Counted from the stretch's first letter, positions 1 to 10,000 are shown. The stretch: 21,366 bases of DNA from Candidatus Tepidiaquacellales bacterium UBA6667 (GCA_002455255.1 DKKL01000044.1:56315-77680); one strand, 5' to 3'. Notes: a model not told the origin generated them from the sequence alone. Program-made: numbers and translations.

Positions 1-1301
1 CATGAAAACTTTGCCATCTTTTCATTATACATTCTTCCGAACATCTTCGGATACCAATAATGTAAAGAAGCAAAGAACAAAAGACCCATACCGCCAAACA
101 TAACATAATGAAAGTGAGCAACAACAAAATAAGTATCAGTCAAATGAATATCCGTATCGAGAGTTCCAAGAACTAAACCTGTAAGACCACCAATAGAAAA
201 TACAATTATAAAAGACATAACGTATAACATCGGAGCTCTCATATCAATCGAACCTTTATATAAACTTGCGACCCAGTTAAAAACTTTAACACCGGTCGGT
301 ATCGCGACAAGAAAAGTCAGAAATGAAAAAATTACTCTTGAAGTATCACTTATACCGGAAGTAAACATATGATGACCCCAGACAAGATATCCAACAAAAG
401 CAATTGCAAGAGAAGATAAAGCAATTGGAACGTATCCGAAAATATCTTTTTTAGTAAAAGTAGCAATAATATCAGAAACAACACCCATCGCAGGAAGAAT
501 CATAATATATACCGCTGGGTGAGAATAAATCCAGAATAAATGCTGATATAAAAGAGGGTCACCTCCTTTATTAGGATCAAAAACTCCGATACCGAAAAAT
601 CTTTCGAGAATAACTAAAACTAAAGTAATACCGATAATTGGAGTTGCTAAAACCTGAATCCATGCTGTAGAATATAAACCCCAGACAAAAAGAGGCATCC
701 TGAAGAAAGTCATTCCCGGGCATCTCATTCTGTGTATTGTTGTGATAAAGTTTAAACCGGTCAGAATAGATGAAAATCCTAAAACAAATGCAGCGAAAAC
801 CGATAAGGAAACATTTGAAGTAGTACGAATACTATAAGGCACATAAAAAGTCCAACCTGTATCCATTATTCCACCACCGGTAAACAAAGACATCACGGCT
901 AATAAACCACCGATAATATATAAATACCATGATAATAAATTCAATCTTGGAAATATAACATCTTTAGCACCAATTTGAATTGGTAACATAAAATTTCCAA
1001 ATACCGCAGGAATTCCGGGTATAATAAAAAGGAAAATCATAATTACACCATGAAGTGTAAAGATGGAATTATAGGTTTGAGGTTTCATAATAGTCTCACC
1101 GGTAGTGAGCATTTCTAACCTCATTAAAACACCCATTGAAACTGCAACAGCAAAGAACCCAAGCATTGCAACCAAATAAAGAATACCAATTCTTTTATGG
1201 TCAAGCGTTAGGAGCCATCCCATTATTCCTTTTCTTTTACCGTCGTATTCATAAAACGATACTTCTTCCGGATGTTTTCCGGCAATCGTTCCGTTAGCCA
1301 T
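1..1301 (-). CDS. coxA: Cytochrome c oxidase subunit I, A2-type heme-copper oxygen reductase (3' end cut by window)
   Basis: Catalytic subunit of a terminal oxidase that reduces O2 to water and pumps protons across the inner membrane. About 433 codons are present; the C-terminus runs off the left edge. Visible landmarks are the low-spin heme histidine in TLHGVIM, the CuB ligands in WGHHMFTSG, the cross-linked His-Tyr pair H261/Y265, the K-channel IPTGVK, and the heme ligands in HFHYV. The D-channel entry Asp is kept in GAKD. The helix VI motif is YSHPAV (residues 259-264) rather than GHPEV, which by the published classification of these enzymes marks the A2 subfamily, as in Thermus and Rhodothermus caa3 oxidases. 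The ATG at 1301 is 22 nt after the SCO stop, without a clear Shine-Dalgarno. It is the last visible gene of the act operon. Identity is very sure; the subtype rests on one motif. Confidence 0.97.
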   Translation of the reverse strand, partial: MANGTIAGKHPEEVSFYEYDGKRKGIMGWLLTLDHKRIGILYLVAMLGFFAVAVSMGVLMRLEMLTTGETIMKPQTYNSIFTLHGVIMIFLFIIPGIPAVFGNFMLPIQIGAKDVIFPRLNLLSWYLYIIGGLLAVMSLFTGGGIMDTGWTFYVPYSIRTTSNVSLSVFAAFVLGFSSILTGLNFITTIHRMRCPGMTFFRMPLFVWGLYSTAWIQVLATPIIGITLVLVILERFFGIGVFDPNKGGDPLLYQHLFWIYSHPAVYIMILPAMGVVSDIIATFTKKDIFGYVPIALSSLAIAFVGYLVWGHHMFTSGISDTSRVIFSFLTFLVAIPTGVKVFNWVASLYKGSIDMRAPMLYVMSFIIVFSIGGLTGLVLGTLDTDIHLTDTYFVVAHFHYVMFGGMGLLFFASLHYWYPKMFGRMYNEKMAKFS

Positions 1302-1323
1302 AATTTAAAAACTTATTTTAATT

Positions 1324-2148
1324 TTAAACTTTTTTATCATCCGAATCAATTTTAATTTCGGAATTATTATTTTTAGAAACTGATTTTTTTCTCTTAACAA
1401 CAAGATATAAAACAAAAACAGACATAAAAAGCAAAACTATTCCACCGGAAATTCTTGTGAAATCTAAAACATATTTTCTACCTTCCGGATCATAACTAAA
1501 ACAGAGTTTCATAAGTTTTGAAATGGTAGCACCTGTTCTTCCTTCAGAAGCTTCAGTTAATGCCATTTTAAAATCAAAAGGTAAATATTCAACACCATAC
1601 AAATATCTTACAACTTTACCTTCGGGAGATAAAACCATAATAGCTGCACCATGAGCAAAGTCATCACCTTGTTTTATATATTTCCAACCAAGTGCATTAC
1701 AAATTTTTGCAATGTTTGAAGAATCTGCAGTTAAAAATCTCCAGGTATTTTCATTAGTAGTTTTATTCTCAAACGAGGCAAGATAATTTTTCTTTTTTTC
1801 TGATGCCATCAAATAATCTTCTCTCGGATCAAAACTAATAGTAATTACATTATAATCTTTGCCAGATTCCATATCAAGCTTATCAATCACATCAGCCATA
1901 CCGCTCATAATTGGGCTACAAATTCCCGGGCATCTATAATAAACCAAAGACACAACTGTGGGTTTACCATTAATCAATTCACCAAGATTAACCGCTTTAC
2001 CGTATTCATCATTGAAAGTAATATTCAAAGGCACCATTTCACCGAGCTTCTCGTCAACACCAACATCGGAAGGAGACGGTTCATCATTATTAGCAAAAGA
2101 AAAATTTGCGATAAATAAAAAGGTTAATATGTAGAAATAAAATTTCAT
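1324..2148 (-). CDS. SCO1/SenC-family copper chaperone for cytochrome oxidase assembly
   Basis: A thioredoxin-fold protein that, in this family, delivers copper to or reduces the CuA site of oxidase subunit II on the outer face of the membrane. The 274-residue product has a signal peptide (about 1-19), the copper-binding CPGIC motif (C73, C77) and the partner histidine in DFAHGA (H166), so all three metal ligands are present. A C-terminal membrane helix (about 234-252) followed by a Lys-rich tail would anchor it, an arrangement I associate with this phylum group. Its ATG overlaps the stop codon of the upstream cytochrome by one base (TAATG), implying translational coupling. It precedes coxA by 22 nt, as expected for an assembly factor made with its target. 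Family assignment is firm; the exact copper target is inferred. Confidence 0.95.
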   Translation of the reverse strand: MKFYFYILTFLFIANFSFANNDEPSPSDVGVDEKLGEMVPLNITFNDEYGKAVNLGELINGKPTVVSLVYYRCPGICSPIMSGMADVIDKLDMESGKDYNVITISFDPREDYLMASEKKKNYLASFENKTTNENTWRFLTADSSNIAKICNALGWKYIKQGDDFAHGAAIMVLSPEGKVVRYLYGVEYLPFDFKMALTEASEGRTGATISKLMKLCFSYDPEGRKYVLDFTRISGGIVLLFMSVFVLYLVVKRKKSVSKNNNSEIKIDSDDKKV

Positions 2149-3173
2149 TATTTTTTTGTAGTCGTATCTTTAACAGTTGCAGATACTGAAACTGAATCTT
2201 TTACTGAAGCAGTTGTCAAAGTAACAGGTGTTTTGAATAAATTCATAGAACCAAAAAGATTTCTTATATAATTAAAGATAAGAGTCATATTTTCCTGAGA
2301 CATTGATATTGATTCGGTTTTGAAACCGTTTTGAACAGGGTTCTTCATAATAAAATTAACAAACTCAGCTTCATTTTCATTCCACTTTGAATTATTGTTT
2401 AAAGAAGTCAGTGCTTTGTTGAGATTATTAGTCATACTTCTAAACATAACAGCAGCAGGATTATCTTTATCTTTTGAAATAGTCTGTACAACTGAATCAA
2501 GTTTCGATTCTACTTTACCATATTCTTCAATCAATTTCCCCATTGCCATATTCACAGGAATTTGGTTTGGCATTAGACTTCCTTTTGAAAGACTATACAT
2601 CGCATCAAGAGTTTGTAAATCTGTATCGGTTAATTTCGGATAATCAGGACTTAAAGTTCTTATATAAGAAATTATTGATAATCTGTCTTCAGGGGGCAAA
2701 TTACTATATGAAGCCATACCATTTGCCGTAATACCTTCCTGTAAAGTTTTATACATTCCTTCAATAGTGTTTCCATTTGTCCAGTTAGTCATATCCTTAA
2801 GATTTCTTGGTTTAGGATTTAACATAGTACCGGCTTCACCATCACCCAACCCATTTACTCCATGACAACTTGCACAGTTCATTTCATAAATTGATTTTCC
2901 TTTGCTTATTATTTCAGCACTTGGATTCAAGAATAATTTAACATCCACAGGTGGTGACAATGTACCTTTTTTTAAAGGCAAATCACTAACCGGTTGAATC
3001 GTATCGTATTCTAAAGGAACTTTTGACATAGTTGTTACATATCCGATATTTTTAACATAAAAATATCCAAGAGTAACGAGCATAGCCAGAATCACAATAT
3101 AGAATAATCCATAAGCACCTAATACTTCTTTTAATTTACCAAATACATCGTTTTGTTTTTCCTGGTTTGACAT
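2148..3173 (-). CDS. Membrane-anchored monoheme cytochrome c with a degenerate second cytochrome domain
   Basis: Likely electron carrier between alternative complex III and the oxidase. An N-terminal membrane anchor (about residues 22-40) is followed by a class I cytochrome c domain: heme motif CASCH (C100, C103, H104), probable axial Met153 in NGMASY, and a C-terminal helix ending YIRTL (170-174). The second half (about 185-310) has no CXXCH, but residues 282-306 mirror 151-174: NG, then a helix ending YIRNL, with Phe284 where Met153 sits. I read this as a duplicated domain that lost its heme. The tail (315-341) is Ser/Thr/Lys-rich. It lies 37 nt after actF and overlaps the SCO start by one base. 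It occupies the place where oxidase subunit II might be expected, but it has no CuA motif. Cytochrome identity is sure; the role is inferred. Confidence 0.9.
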   Translation of the reverse strand: MSNQEKQNDVFGKLKEVLGAYGLFYIVILAMLVTLGYFYVKNIGYVTTMSKVPLEYDTIQPVSDLPLKKGTLSPPVDVKLFLNPSAEIISKGKSIYEMNCASCHGVNGLGDGEAGTMLNPKPRNLKDMTNWTNGNTIEGMYKTLQEGITANGMASYSNLPPEDRLSIISYIRTLSPDYPKLTDTDLQTLDAMYSLSKGSLMPNQIPVNMAMGKLIEEYGKVESKLDSVVQTISKDKDNPAAVMFRSMTNNLNKALTSLNNNSKWNENEAEFVNFIMKNPVQNGFKTESISMSQENMTLIFNYIRNLFGSMNLFKTPVTLTTASVKDSVSVSATVKDTTTKK

Positions 3174-3210
3174 ATAAAATTATATCTGCAAATTTCTAAA
3201 ACGTCTTTAT

Positions 3211-4395
3211 TTATAAATGAAAATTAAGACCTGCTTCGAGTTTTGGATCTTTCACAGGCATTAAATTATTTTTCATAGATCTTCTTCTGAAGATAATCAT
3301 AAACAACCCGATTATCACAAGAGGAAAACCTAATTCATTCCATCCGAATACCGGACCGTGCAATCCTGCTTTATGAGTATAAGTAGGCATTATTAACCAA
3401 TATAAATCTAAATAATGAGCAACAAGCAACCATATAGACATAACTTTTAATCTGTTAAGATTAGTTTTGACAGATCGCGGTAAAAGTATTAAAAATGGCA
3501 ATACAAAATGGAAGAATAACAATCCTATAGATACATATTTCCATGAACCTTCCCACCTCATCATATACCAAAAAGTTTCTTCAGGAATATCAGCATACCA
3601 TTGAAGAACTAACTGGGAGAATGCTATATAAGCCCAGAAGATATTGAATCCGAACATCATTGTTCCCATACTATAGAAATGGTCATTTCCGATTCTTGGG
3701 TCAAGATAACCATTTTGTTTTAGTAACACTGATATTAAAGTAAGAGAAGCAAAACCGGCAACAATTGTACCGGCGAAATAATAAACACCATAAATCGTAG
3801 AATACCAATGAGGTTCAAGACTCATCATCAAATCAATAGCACAGAAAGTAAGTGTTATCATAAACACAGGAGCAAAAATAGTTGATAATGTAGTATTTCT
3901 TTTTGTATAAATTACATTGCCATCTTTATCCTGATTAGTTGAATTCTTTATAAATCCGATAAAAAATAAAAACCAAACTACAAAATAAATTCCAAGTCTA
4001 ATATAAAAAAACTGAGTATTAAGATACGGTTCTTTTCCTTTTAGAATAGCATCTGTTTCTACTGCTTCCTTATGAGTCCAATGATATAAATCATGCATAC
4101 CGAGAATAATGGGTATAACAAGTAAAATTAAAAGTGGAATAATAGAAGAAAGAAATTCACTGATCCTTCTGAAAGGAGTACTCCAGTTTGCCCCGACGAG
4201 ATATTCCAATGCTACAAGACCTAATGAACCAAGAGCTATACTTATGATAAACATATACATAATCAGATAATCGAAGAAAGCACGTTCTTTATTTGCCATA
4301 AAAGAAGCACCGACCAATACTGCACCGATTATCAGCAGGATGAAACCAATTTTTGATACTTTACCTGAAATTTCTTTTTTATTTTGTAATTCCAT
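3211..4395 (-). CDS. actF: Alternative complex III subunit ActF (NrfD/PsrC-like integral membrane subunit)
   Basis: One of the two large polytopic subunits of alternative complex III, the quinol:electron-acceptor oxidoreductase that replaces bc1 in many Bacteroidota. The 394-residue product is strongly hydrophobic, with about ten predicted membrane helices (for example 15-33, 42-66, 83-100, 130-149, 171-190, 203-224, 245-265, 286-305, 317-337, 354-369). It is a paralogue of ActC. Charged or aromatic residues inside helices, such as AIDLMMSLEPHWYS (186-199), are typical of the family and are proposed to belong to proton or quinol pathways. The start at 4395 follows the actDE stop by 22 nt without a clear Shine-Dalgarno. 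Identification rests on the act gene order as well as on the sequence itself. Confidence 0.93.
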   Translation of the reverse strand: MELQNKKEISGKVSKIGFILLIIGAVLVGASFMANKERAFFDYLIMYMFIISIALGSLGLVALEYLVGANWSTPFRRISEFLSSIIPLLILLVIPIILGMHDLYHWTHKEAVETDAILKGKEPYLNTQFFYIRLGIYFVVWFLFFIGFIKNSTNQDKDGNVIYTKRNTTLSTIFAPVFMITLTFCAIDLMMSLEPHWYSTIYGVYYFAGTIVAGFASLTLISVLLKQNGYLDPRIGNDHFYSMGTMMFGFNIFWAYIAFSQLVLQWYADIPEETFWYMMRWEGSWKYVSIGLLFFHFVLPFLILLPRSVKTNLNRLKVMSIWLLVAHYLDLYWLIMPTYTHKAGLHGPVFGWNELGFPLVIIGLFMIIFRRRSMKNNLMPVKDPKLEAGLNFHL

Positions 4396-4417
4396 TTAAA
4401 ATTTTTTCAGTTATTTA

Positions 4418-5623
4418 TTAATTCAAATCGCTGTCTTTAGCATTTTGAGATCTTTGTAACGCTCTTATATAATGCACAATTGCCCATCTGTCATCCCTTG
4501 ATATTTGTTTCGCATAACTCGCCATTACATTTTGTCCGTTTGTAATAATATGATAAATATTACCATCAGTCCAGTTTAATACTTTTTCAGACATCAAAGT
4601 AGGAGGATTTGGGAATTGACCTCGTAATCTGCTGTCACCTTTACCATAATTTCCATGACAAGGGCTACAATATGTATCATATCTTTTCTGACCGGTTAAC
4701 AATGTTTTTTCATTTACGGGAAGTGGATTTGCTAAAAGTTTAACAAGTGAATCAGGCATACCTTTATATTCATAAGGCATAAATCCACGTGCTACTGTTC
4801 CCGGAACAGGTTCTCTCATTCCAAACCCGTCAGCAAATATTTTACTTTTTTCCTGTGGTAAAACTTTTGGTTGAATAACCATCCAATCAAAAGGCATTTG
4901 GAAAATTACCCAATTTAAAGTAAAGTAAGTTATTACTGCAGTACCAACACCAACACCAATTAATATTTTAATAAATCCGGTTTCAAAAATTGGTGTTTTA
5001 ATTTTCTTTTCATTTACCTTGCTGTCATAAATAAGACTAACAGCACTGCTGCCAAGAGAGCTGAACATCGTTTCAATTTCTGACTGGTTAAATTTAGAAT
5101 CAGTAGATTTTATATAGATACCAAATTTATCCTGTGAAGTAGCTTTTGAATATTCAGAGTCAAGCAATGGATTATTTAACCATGGAAGTTTACTGAATAA
5201 TGCAATCAAAACTCCAACGGTAGTTAAACCAGTAAATAAAATTGTCAAAGCAAAAGTTACAGGAACGGAAGAAGGAAAATTAAAAAATGGTTTTCCACCA
5301 ATAATATTATTATAATCAATTCCATTCATATAGAAAATCATACCCAATGCAGTTAAAGTGCCTGTTAGGCCTAACGCAAAACTGAACCATCCAAGACGAG
5401 TTGGTTTAAGTTTCATTGCATCATCCATACCGTGAACAGGATATGGTGTGTTAACGTCAAAATCATTGTATCCTGAATTTGATACTTTTTCAGCAGCGTG
5501 AATTATTTCGTCAGGTGTATTAAATAATGCGGCAACAGCATAAACTTTATCAGACTTCTCATCTTTCCAAGGATTTTGATCTTCGTTAACTTTTTTGAAT
5601 ATGTTTACAATTTTTTTAATCAT
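4418..5623 (-). CDS. actDE: Fused ActD-ActE: DUF3341 membrane subunit joined to monoheme cytochrome c subunit of alternative complex III
   Basis: A 401-residue protein covering two subunits that are separate polypeptides in the structurally characterised complexes. Residues about 25-205 match ActD: a soluble ferredoxin-like region with the recurring YPVHGMDDA motif (61-69) around two membrane helices (about 78-100 and 120-145). Residues about 213-395 match ActE: a third membrane helix (215-242), the FGMREPVPGTVARG stretch, heme motif CSPCH (C319, C322, H323), probable axial Met367 in NVMASY and the closing helix IVHYIRAL. The coding frame is continuous and no internal stop is seen, so the fusion is genuine in this sequence. 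Upstream, GGAGG lies 12 nt before the ATG, inside the end of actC. It would place the ActE heme on the outer face, next to ActA and the free cytochrome. Confidence 0.94.
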   Translation of the reverse strand: MIKKIVNIFKKVNEDQNPWKDEKSDKVYAVAALFNTPDEIIHAAEKVSNSGYNDFDVNTPYPVHGMDDAMKLKPTRLGWFSFALGLTGTLTALGMIFYMNGIDYNNIIGGKPFFNFPSSVPVTFALTILFTGLTTVGVLIALFSKLPWLNNPLLDSEYSKATSQDKFGIYIKSTDSKFNQSEIETMFSSLGSSAVSLIYDSKVNEKKIKTPIFETGFIKILIGVGVGTAVITYFTLNWVIFQMPFDWMVIQPKVLPQEKSKIFADGFGMREPVPGTVARGFMPYEYKGMPDSLVKLLANPLPVNEKTLLTGQKRYDTYCSPCHGNYGKGDSRLRGQFPNPPTLMSEKVLNWTDGNIYHIITNGQNVMASYAKQISRDDRWAIVHYIRALQRSQNAKDSDLN

Positions 5624-5625
5624 AG

Positions 5626-7008
5626 TTAATGGCTACCTCCTTCGTGTTTATGAGAAGGTTGAGCACCCGGTGCAACTGCCTTTATCTCAGAGATTGCAAC
5701 CGATGGCAAGACTCTAACAAAAAGTAATATTAAAGTAAAGAATAACCCGAAACTACCGAGTAATATTCCGAAATCATAAATTGTAGGATAATACATTGCC
5801 CAACTTGATGGTAAAAAGTCTCTGTGAAGTGAAGTAACTATAATAACAAATCTTTCAAACCACATACCGACATTCACGAGCAGAACAAGAATAAACATAA
5901 TTGGTATACTTCTTCTTATTTTTTTAAACCAAAATAATTGCGGGAAACCAACGTTACAAGCGACCATAATCCAATATGCCCACCAATAAGGTCCGAAGGC
6001 TCTGTTTAAAAATGTAAATTGTTCAAAAATATAACCTGAATACCACGCCATAAACATTTCCATACCATAAGCATAACCGACCATAGTACCGGTTGCGAGC
6101 AATATTTTATTCATTTTTTCAATATGGTCTAATGTGATAATGTGTTCCATATCGAAAATTTTTCTGACAAAAATCATAACAGTTAACACCATACCAAAAC
6201 CTGAAAAAATAGCACCTGCAACGAAATAAGGAGGGAATATAGTTGTATGCCATCCCGGAAGAATAGAAACAGCAAAGTCAAAAGATACAATGGTATGCAC
6301 TGATAACACCAGAGGTGTAGAAATACCTGCGAGAATTAAATATGCTCTTTCATAGTGCTGCCAGTTTCTGTTTGAGTTACTCCATCCAAGACTTAAAACA
6401 GAATAAACAATTTTTTTAATTCCGCTTTTTGTTCTGTCTCTCATTGTAGCAAAATCAGGAATTAACCCAATAGTCCAAAAGACAAAAGAGATGATAAAAT
6501 AAGTATTAACAGCAAAAACATCCCAGTTTAAAGGTGAAAGAAAGTTCACCCAAATAGCATTTTGATTTGGATAAGGGAATAAATATCCATCAAGCCATGG
6601 ACGTCCCGTATGTAAAGCAACAAACATAGTAGCACAAAGCACCGCGAAAATTGTCATCGCTTCAGCAAAACGAGCGATAGCTGTTCTCCATTTTTGTCTG
6701 AACAAAAATAAAATTGCTGAAATCAGAGTTCCCGCATGACCAATACCAATCCAAAAAACGAAGTTCACAATATCAAAACCCCAGGCAACCGTATTATTAT
6801 TTCCCCAAAGACCAATACCGTATAAAACAGTCATAGTCCAGCAGAAAAGTCCTATTGCTAAAGCAGTACCTGAAATTGAAATCGCAATCCACCACTTCTT
6901 AGTTGGTTTAGAATCAACAGGTTTTAAAATTACATCGTCAATTTCTTTAAAAGAATTCCTTTCGGGGACTAAAGGAAGCTCTTTAGTATAAGTTGCGTCG
7001 TAACTCAA
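5626..7008 (-). CDS. actC: Alternative complex III subunit ActC (NrfD/PsrC-like quinol-site subunit)
   Basis: Polytopic inner-membrane subunit thought to hold the quinol-oxidation site of alternative complex III. The 460-residue product has about ten membrane helices, and family-typical segments are visible: WIGIGHAGT (86-94), ALHTGRPW (131-138), LSVHTIVSFDFA (235-246), PGWHTTIFPPYFVAGA (251-266) and WFERFVIIVTSLHRDFLPSSW (383-403). In-membrane His, Asp and Arg in these segments are the sort proposed to serve proton transfer. I chose the TTG start at 7008: it forms TTGA with the actB stop, it gives MSYDATY, and an AGGAGG lies 9 nt upstream. No better in-frame ATG is seen before the conserved region. 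The short hydrophilic tail ends in His-rich HKHEGGSH. Identity is firm; the start is likely. Confidence 0.95.
   Translation of the reverse strand: MSYDATYTKELPLVPERNSFKEIDDVILKPVDSKPTKKWWIAISISGTALAIGLFCWTMTVLYGIGLWGNNNTVAWGFDIVNFVFWIGIGHAGTLISAILFLFRQKWRTAIARFAEAMTIFAVLCATMFVALHTGRPWLDGYLFPYPNQNAIWVNFLSPLNWDVFAVNTYFIISFVFWTIGLIPDFATMRDRTKSGIKKIVYSVLSLGWSNSNRNWQHYERAYLILAGISTPLVLSVHTIVSFDFAVSILPGWHTTIFPPYFVAGAIFSGFGMVLTVMIFVRKIFDMEHIITLDHIEKMNKILLATGTMVGYAYGMEMFMAWYSGYIFEQFTFLNRAFGPYWWAYWIMVACNVGFPQLFWFKKIRRSIPIMFILVLLVNVGMWFERFVIIVTSLHRDFLPSSWAMYYPTIYDFGILLGSFGLFFTLILLFVRVLPSVAISEIKAVAPGAQPSHKHEGGSH
5636..5640 (-). promoter_or_regulatory. Shine-Dalgarno for actDE, inside the end of actC
   Basis: The minus strand reads GGAGG 12 nt before the actDE ATG. 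These bases are also the Gly-Gly codons of the ActC C-terminus (GGSH-stop). Most other genes of the operon have no recognisable Shine-Dalgarno, so this one stands out and suggests coupling of actC and actDE translation. Confidence 0.6.
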
Positions 7009-10000
7009 TGTGAATCCCCTCCTGTATGTGTTAATTCTTCCACAGTATTTCTTAATTTTGCAATATAAGTTACATTTGGTTTAACTTTAATCGGTTCTAA
7101 TAAATAATAAGCAAGCGGATGCTCTCTATAAGTCTGAATATTATCTTCTTTATCATTCATATTTCCAAAAGCAATAGCTTCAGTAGGACATGCTTCCTGA
7201 CAAGCAGTGATGACGTCATTTCCTTTAACAGTTCTTCCATCTTGAATGGCAACTTGTCTTGCTTTCATAACTCTTTGAACACAGAAAGTGCATTTTTCCA
7301 TAACACCTCTTGATCTTACAGTTACTTCAGGATTTGCTACCAATGAAAAATATTCATTTTCCTGATATCCGTCATTAAAACTATTTCTGAAGTTGAAATA
7401 ATTAAATCGTCTTACTTTATATGGGCAATTATTTCCGCAATATCTTGTTCCAACACATCTGTTATAAGCCATACCATTAATTCCATCCTCACTATGTGAA
7501 GTTGCAAGTACAGGACAAACGTTTTCACATGGAGCAAAATCACAATGCTGACATAACATTGGTTGGAAATTTGCTTTTGGTTCTGTAGCATCGCCGGAAT
7601 AATATCTGTCAATTCGTAACCACATCATTTCTCTGTTTTTACCAACCTGTTCTTTTCCGACTACAGGAATATTATTTTCAACATTACAAGAAACTACACA
7701 TTGCCCGCAACCAATACATTTATTCATATCAATTGCCATAGCCCATTTTACCGGACCATTATACATATTGTTAGTACTTCTGTATCCTTCAGTATTTCCA
7801 TTATTCACACTCGGGTTAATACTCGGAAACTCATCAAGAGGAATACCTTCTATAGATTCTTTTACTATAATAGATTTAGGGTTTTTCTTATATTGATTAT
7901 AAGTTCCTTCCTGAATGATATGTCTTTTAATCTGAATATTATTATATCTGGGGTCATCTATCGGATAATGTTCCTGCGTAGAAATTAATTCATATTTACC
8001 AGATTTTTTCGTTATAGCTGCGTTATTATATAGATACTCAGTAACACCGTTTGATTTTGAAATAAATGAATATAAATTAACACCTACACCAGTTCCGACC
8101 GTTCCACCTATTGTTCTTCCATAACCAAGCTCAGTTGAAATAACATTATCAGCCATACCCGGCTGAACCATTACAGGCAACACAACAGAATTATTTCCTG
8201 AAGTAATTTCAATTAAATCATTTGTATTTACATCTAAAGTTTTAGCAGTATCCGGTGAAACAGAAGCATAATTATCCCAGACAACTCTTGAGATAGGATG
8301 CGGGACTTCCTGAAGCCAACCGTTATTTGCGAACGAACCGTCATATAAAAATGGACTGTGAGAAATTAGAAATACAGTTTTATCACCTGATTTCATTCCA
8401 CCTTGAATCTGCGTCAAAGCGGCAGAATTAAATGCTGAAATTTCGGGTATCGGATTTGTATTTAACAACAAACCATCGTGAAGACAAGCAAACCAGAATT
8501 CTATAAAATTTACTTTTGCATTTAACCCGGGATAAATATTTTTTTCCCAGTTATCTTTTATATAATTATGATATAAATCATTATTGTAAGTCTGTGAATT
8601 ACCATTAATCCAATTTAAAATAATACCTTCTTTTTGACGAGTATTAAAAAGAGGTTTTAAAACAGGTTGCTGGAAAGAATAAAAGTTTAATCGTGTATAA
8701 TAATCACCCCAACTTTCAAAATCTGTATTTACCGGCAATACATAATTACTTAAAGATGAAGTTTCATTATCCAGCGTAGTCATAGTGATAACTTTTCCCG
8801 CTTTAATCATTGCATCTTTGAAGTTATAACTACCCGGTAAATTATAAACCGGATTAACATCTAAATTAATTAAAACTCCAACTTTACCAGAGTTTAACTG
8901 ATTTACAAGTAAATTTATGTCATTGCTTTGGAACACTAAAGGAGCGTCGTTAACAAATAAATTACCATATTGCGACCTGTTTCCTAAAACTTCATTTAAA
9001 AGATTTATATAAATATGAGTTGATTCGGGCAAAACATAACCACCGGAGACAAAAGAAGTACCCTGATTTTTATTTAAATCTTCAAGAAGATTAGCAACAT
9101 AATCTTTATTAAGGTTATATTTAGCAACAAACTGATCAAGATTATTATTACTTATCTGAGATAATGCAGCGAAATCAACGTTATAATTTGATAATCTCTT
9201 TTTATTGATAAATTCATTTAACAGACATAAAACAAATTCTTCAATCGCATCAGTTTTTAAACGAAATCTGTAATCTGCATTCATACCGGTTATAGAAACA
9301 TTACCTTCTACCGAATATAATCTGTTAAAACTATCTCCATTAATTATTTCTCTGTTTTTAGCAAATCTTCTGGCATTTTGTGTAGCATTAGGATCATCAC
9401 TTAAAATATCAGATTCGAGAGTTAATATAACTTTTGCCTTATCAAAATTTATTACAGGATATTTCGAAGTACCGTAACATTTCTGCCATGCAGAATCTTT
9501 AGTATTTGAACCGGACGTATTATAAGTATATACTTTAGTAACAGGATATTTTGCCTGAAATTCAGTTAAAACTTTTTTAAATGTTGGAGAATATAAATTT
9601 GAAGTTAAGATAGAAATTTCTTTTCCTGCTGCATTTGCATCTGATAACATTTTCATAACATCAGAATCAACATTAGCCCATTCAGTATCTTCAAAATTTT
9701 CAAGACCGTAAGAACCGTTATTAACCTTAGGATTTTTAATTCTATCAGGATCATAAAGACTTAAAATACTTGCCTGTGCAATAGCATTAACTTTTCCTTT
9801 ATAAACAGGGCTTTCAGGATTTCCATCAACTTTAATTGGTCTTCCTTCTCGTGATTTAATTAAAACATTCACAGGTTCGCCTGATATAATAATAGTAGAA
9901 GCGAAAAAATTCGGATTACCTTCTACAACTTCTTCAGGTTTTTTATTATAAGGGATGATATCACCTTTATCTCTATAGTTAGAACATCCGGCAGCGGCAA

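Noticed and set aside
2395..2731. Two plus-strand ORFs of 82 and 62 residues
   Set aside because: They lie wholly antisense within the well-supported cytochrome c gene and have no recognisable motif.
7119..7988. ORFs of 60-95 residues on both strands inside actB
   Set aside because: They overlap the Cys-rich ferredoxin region of ActB in other frames; codon content and lack of motifs mark them as shadows.
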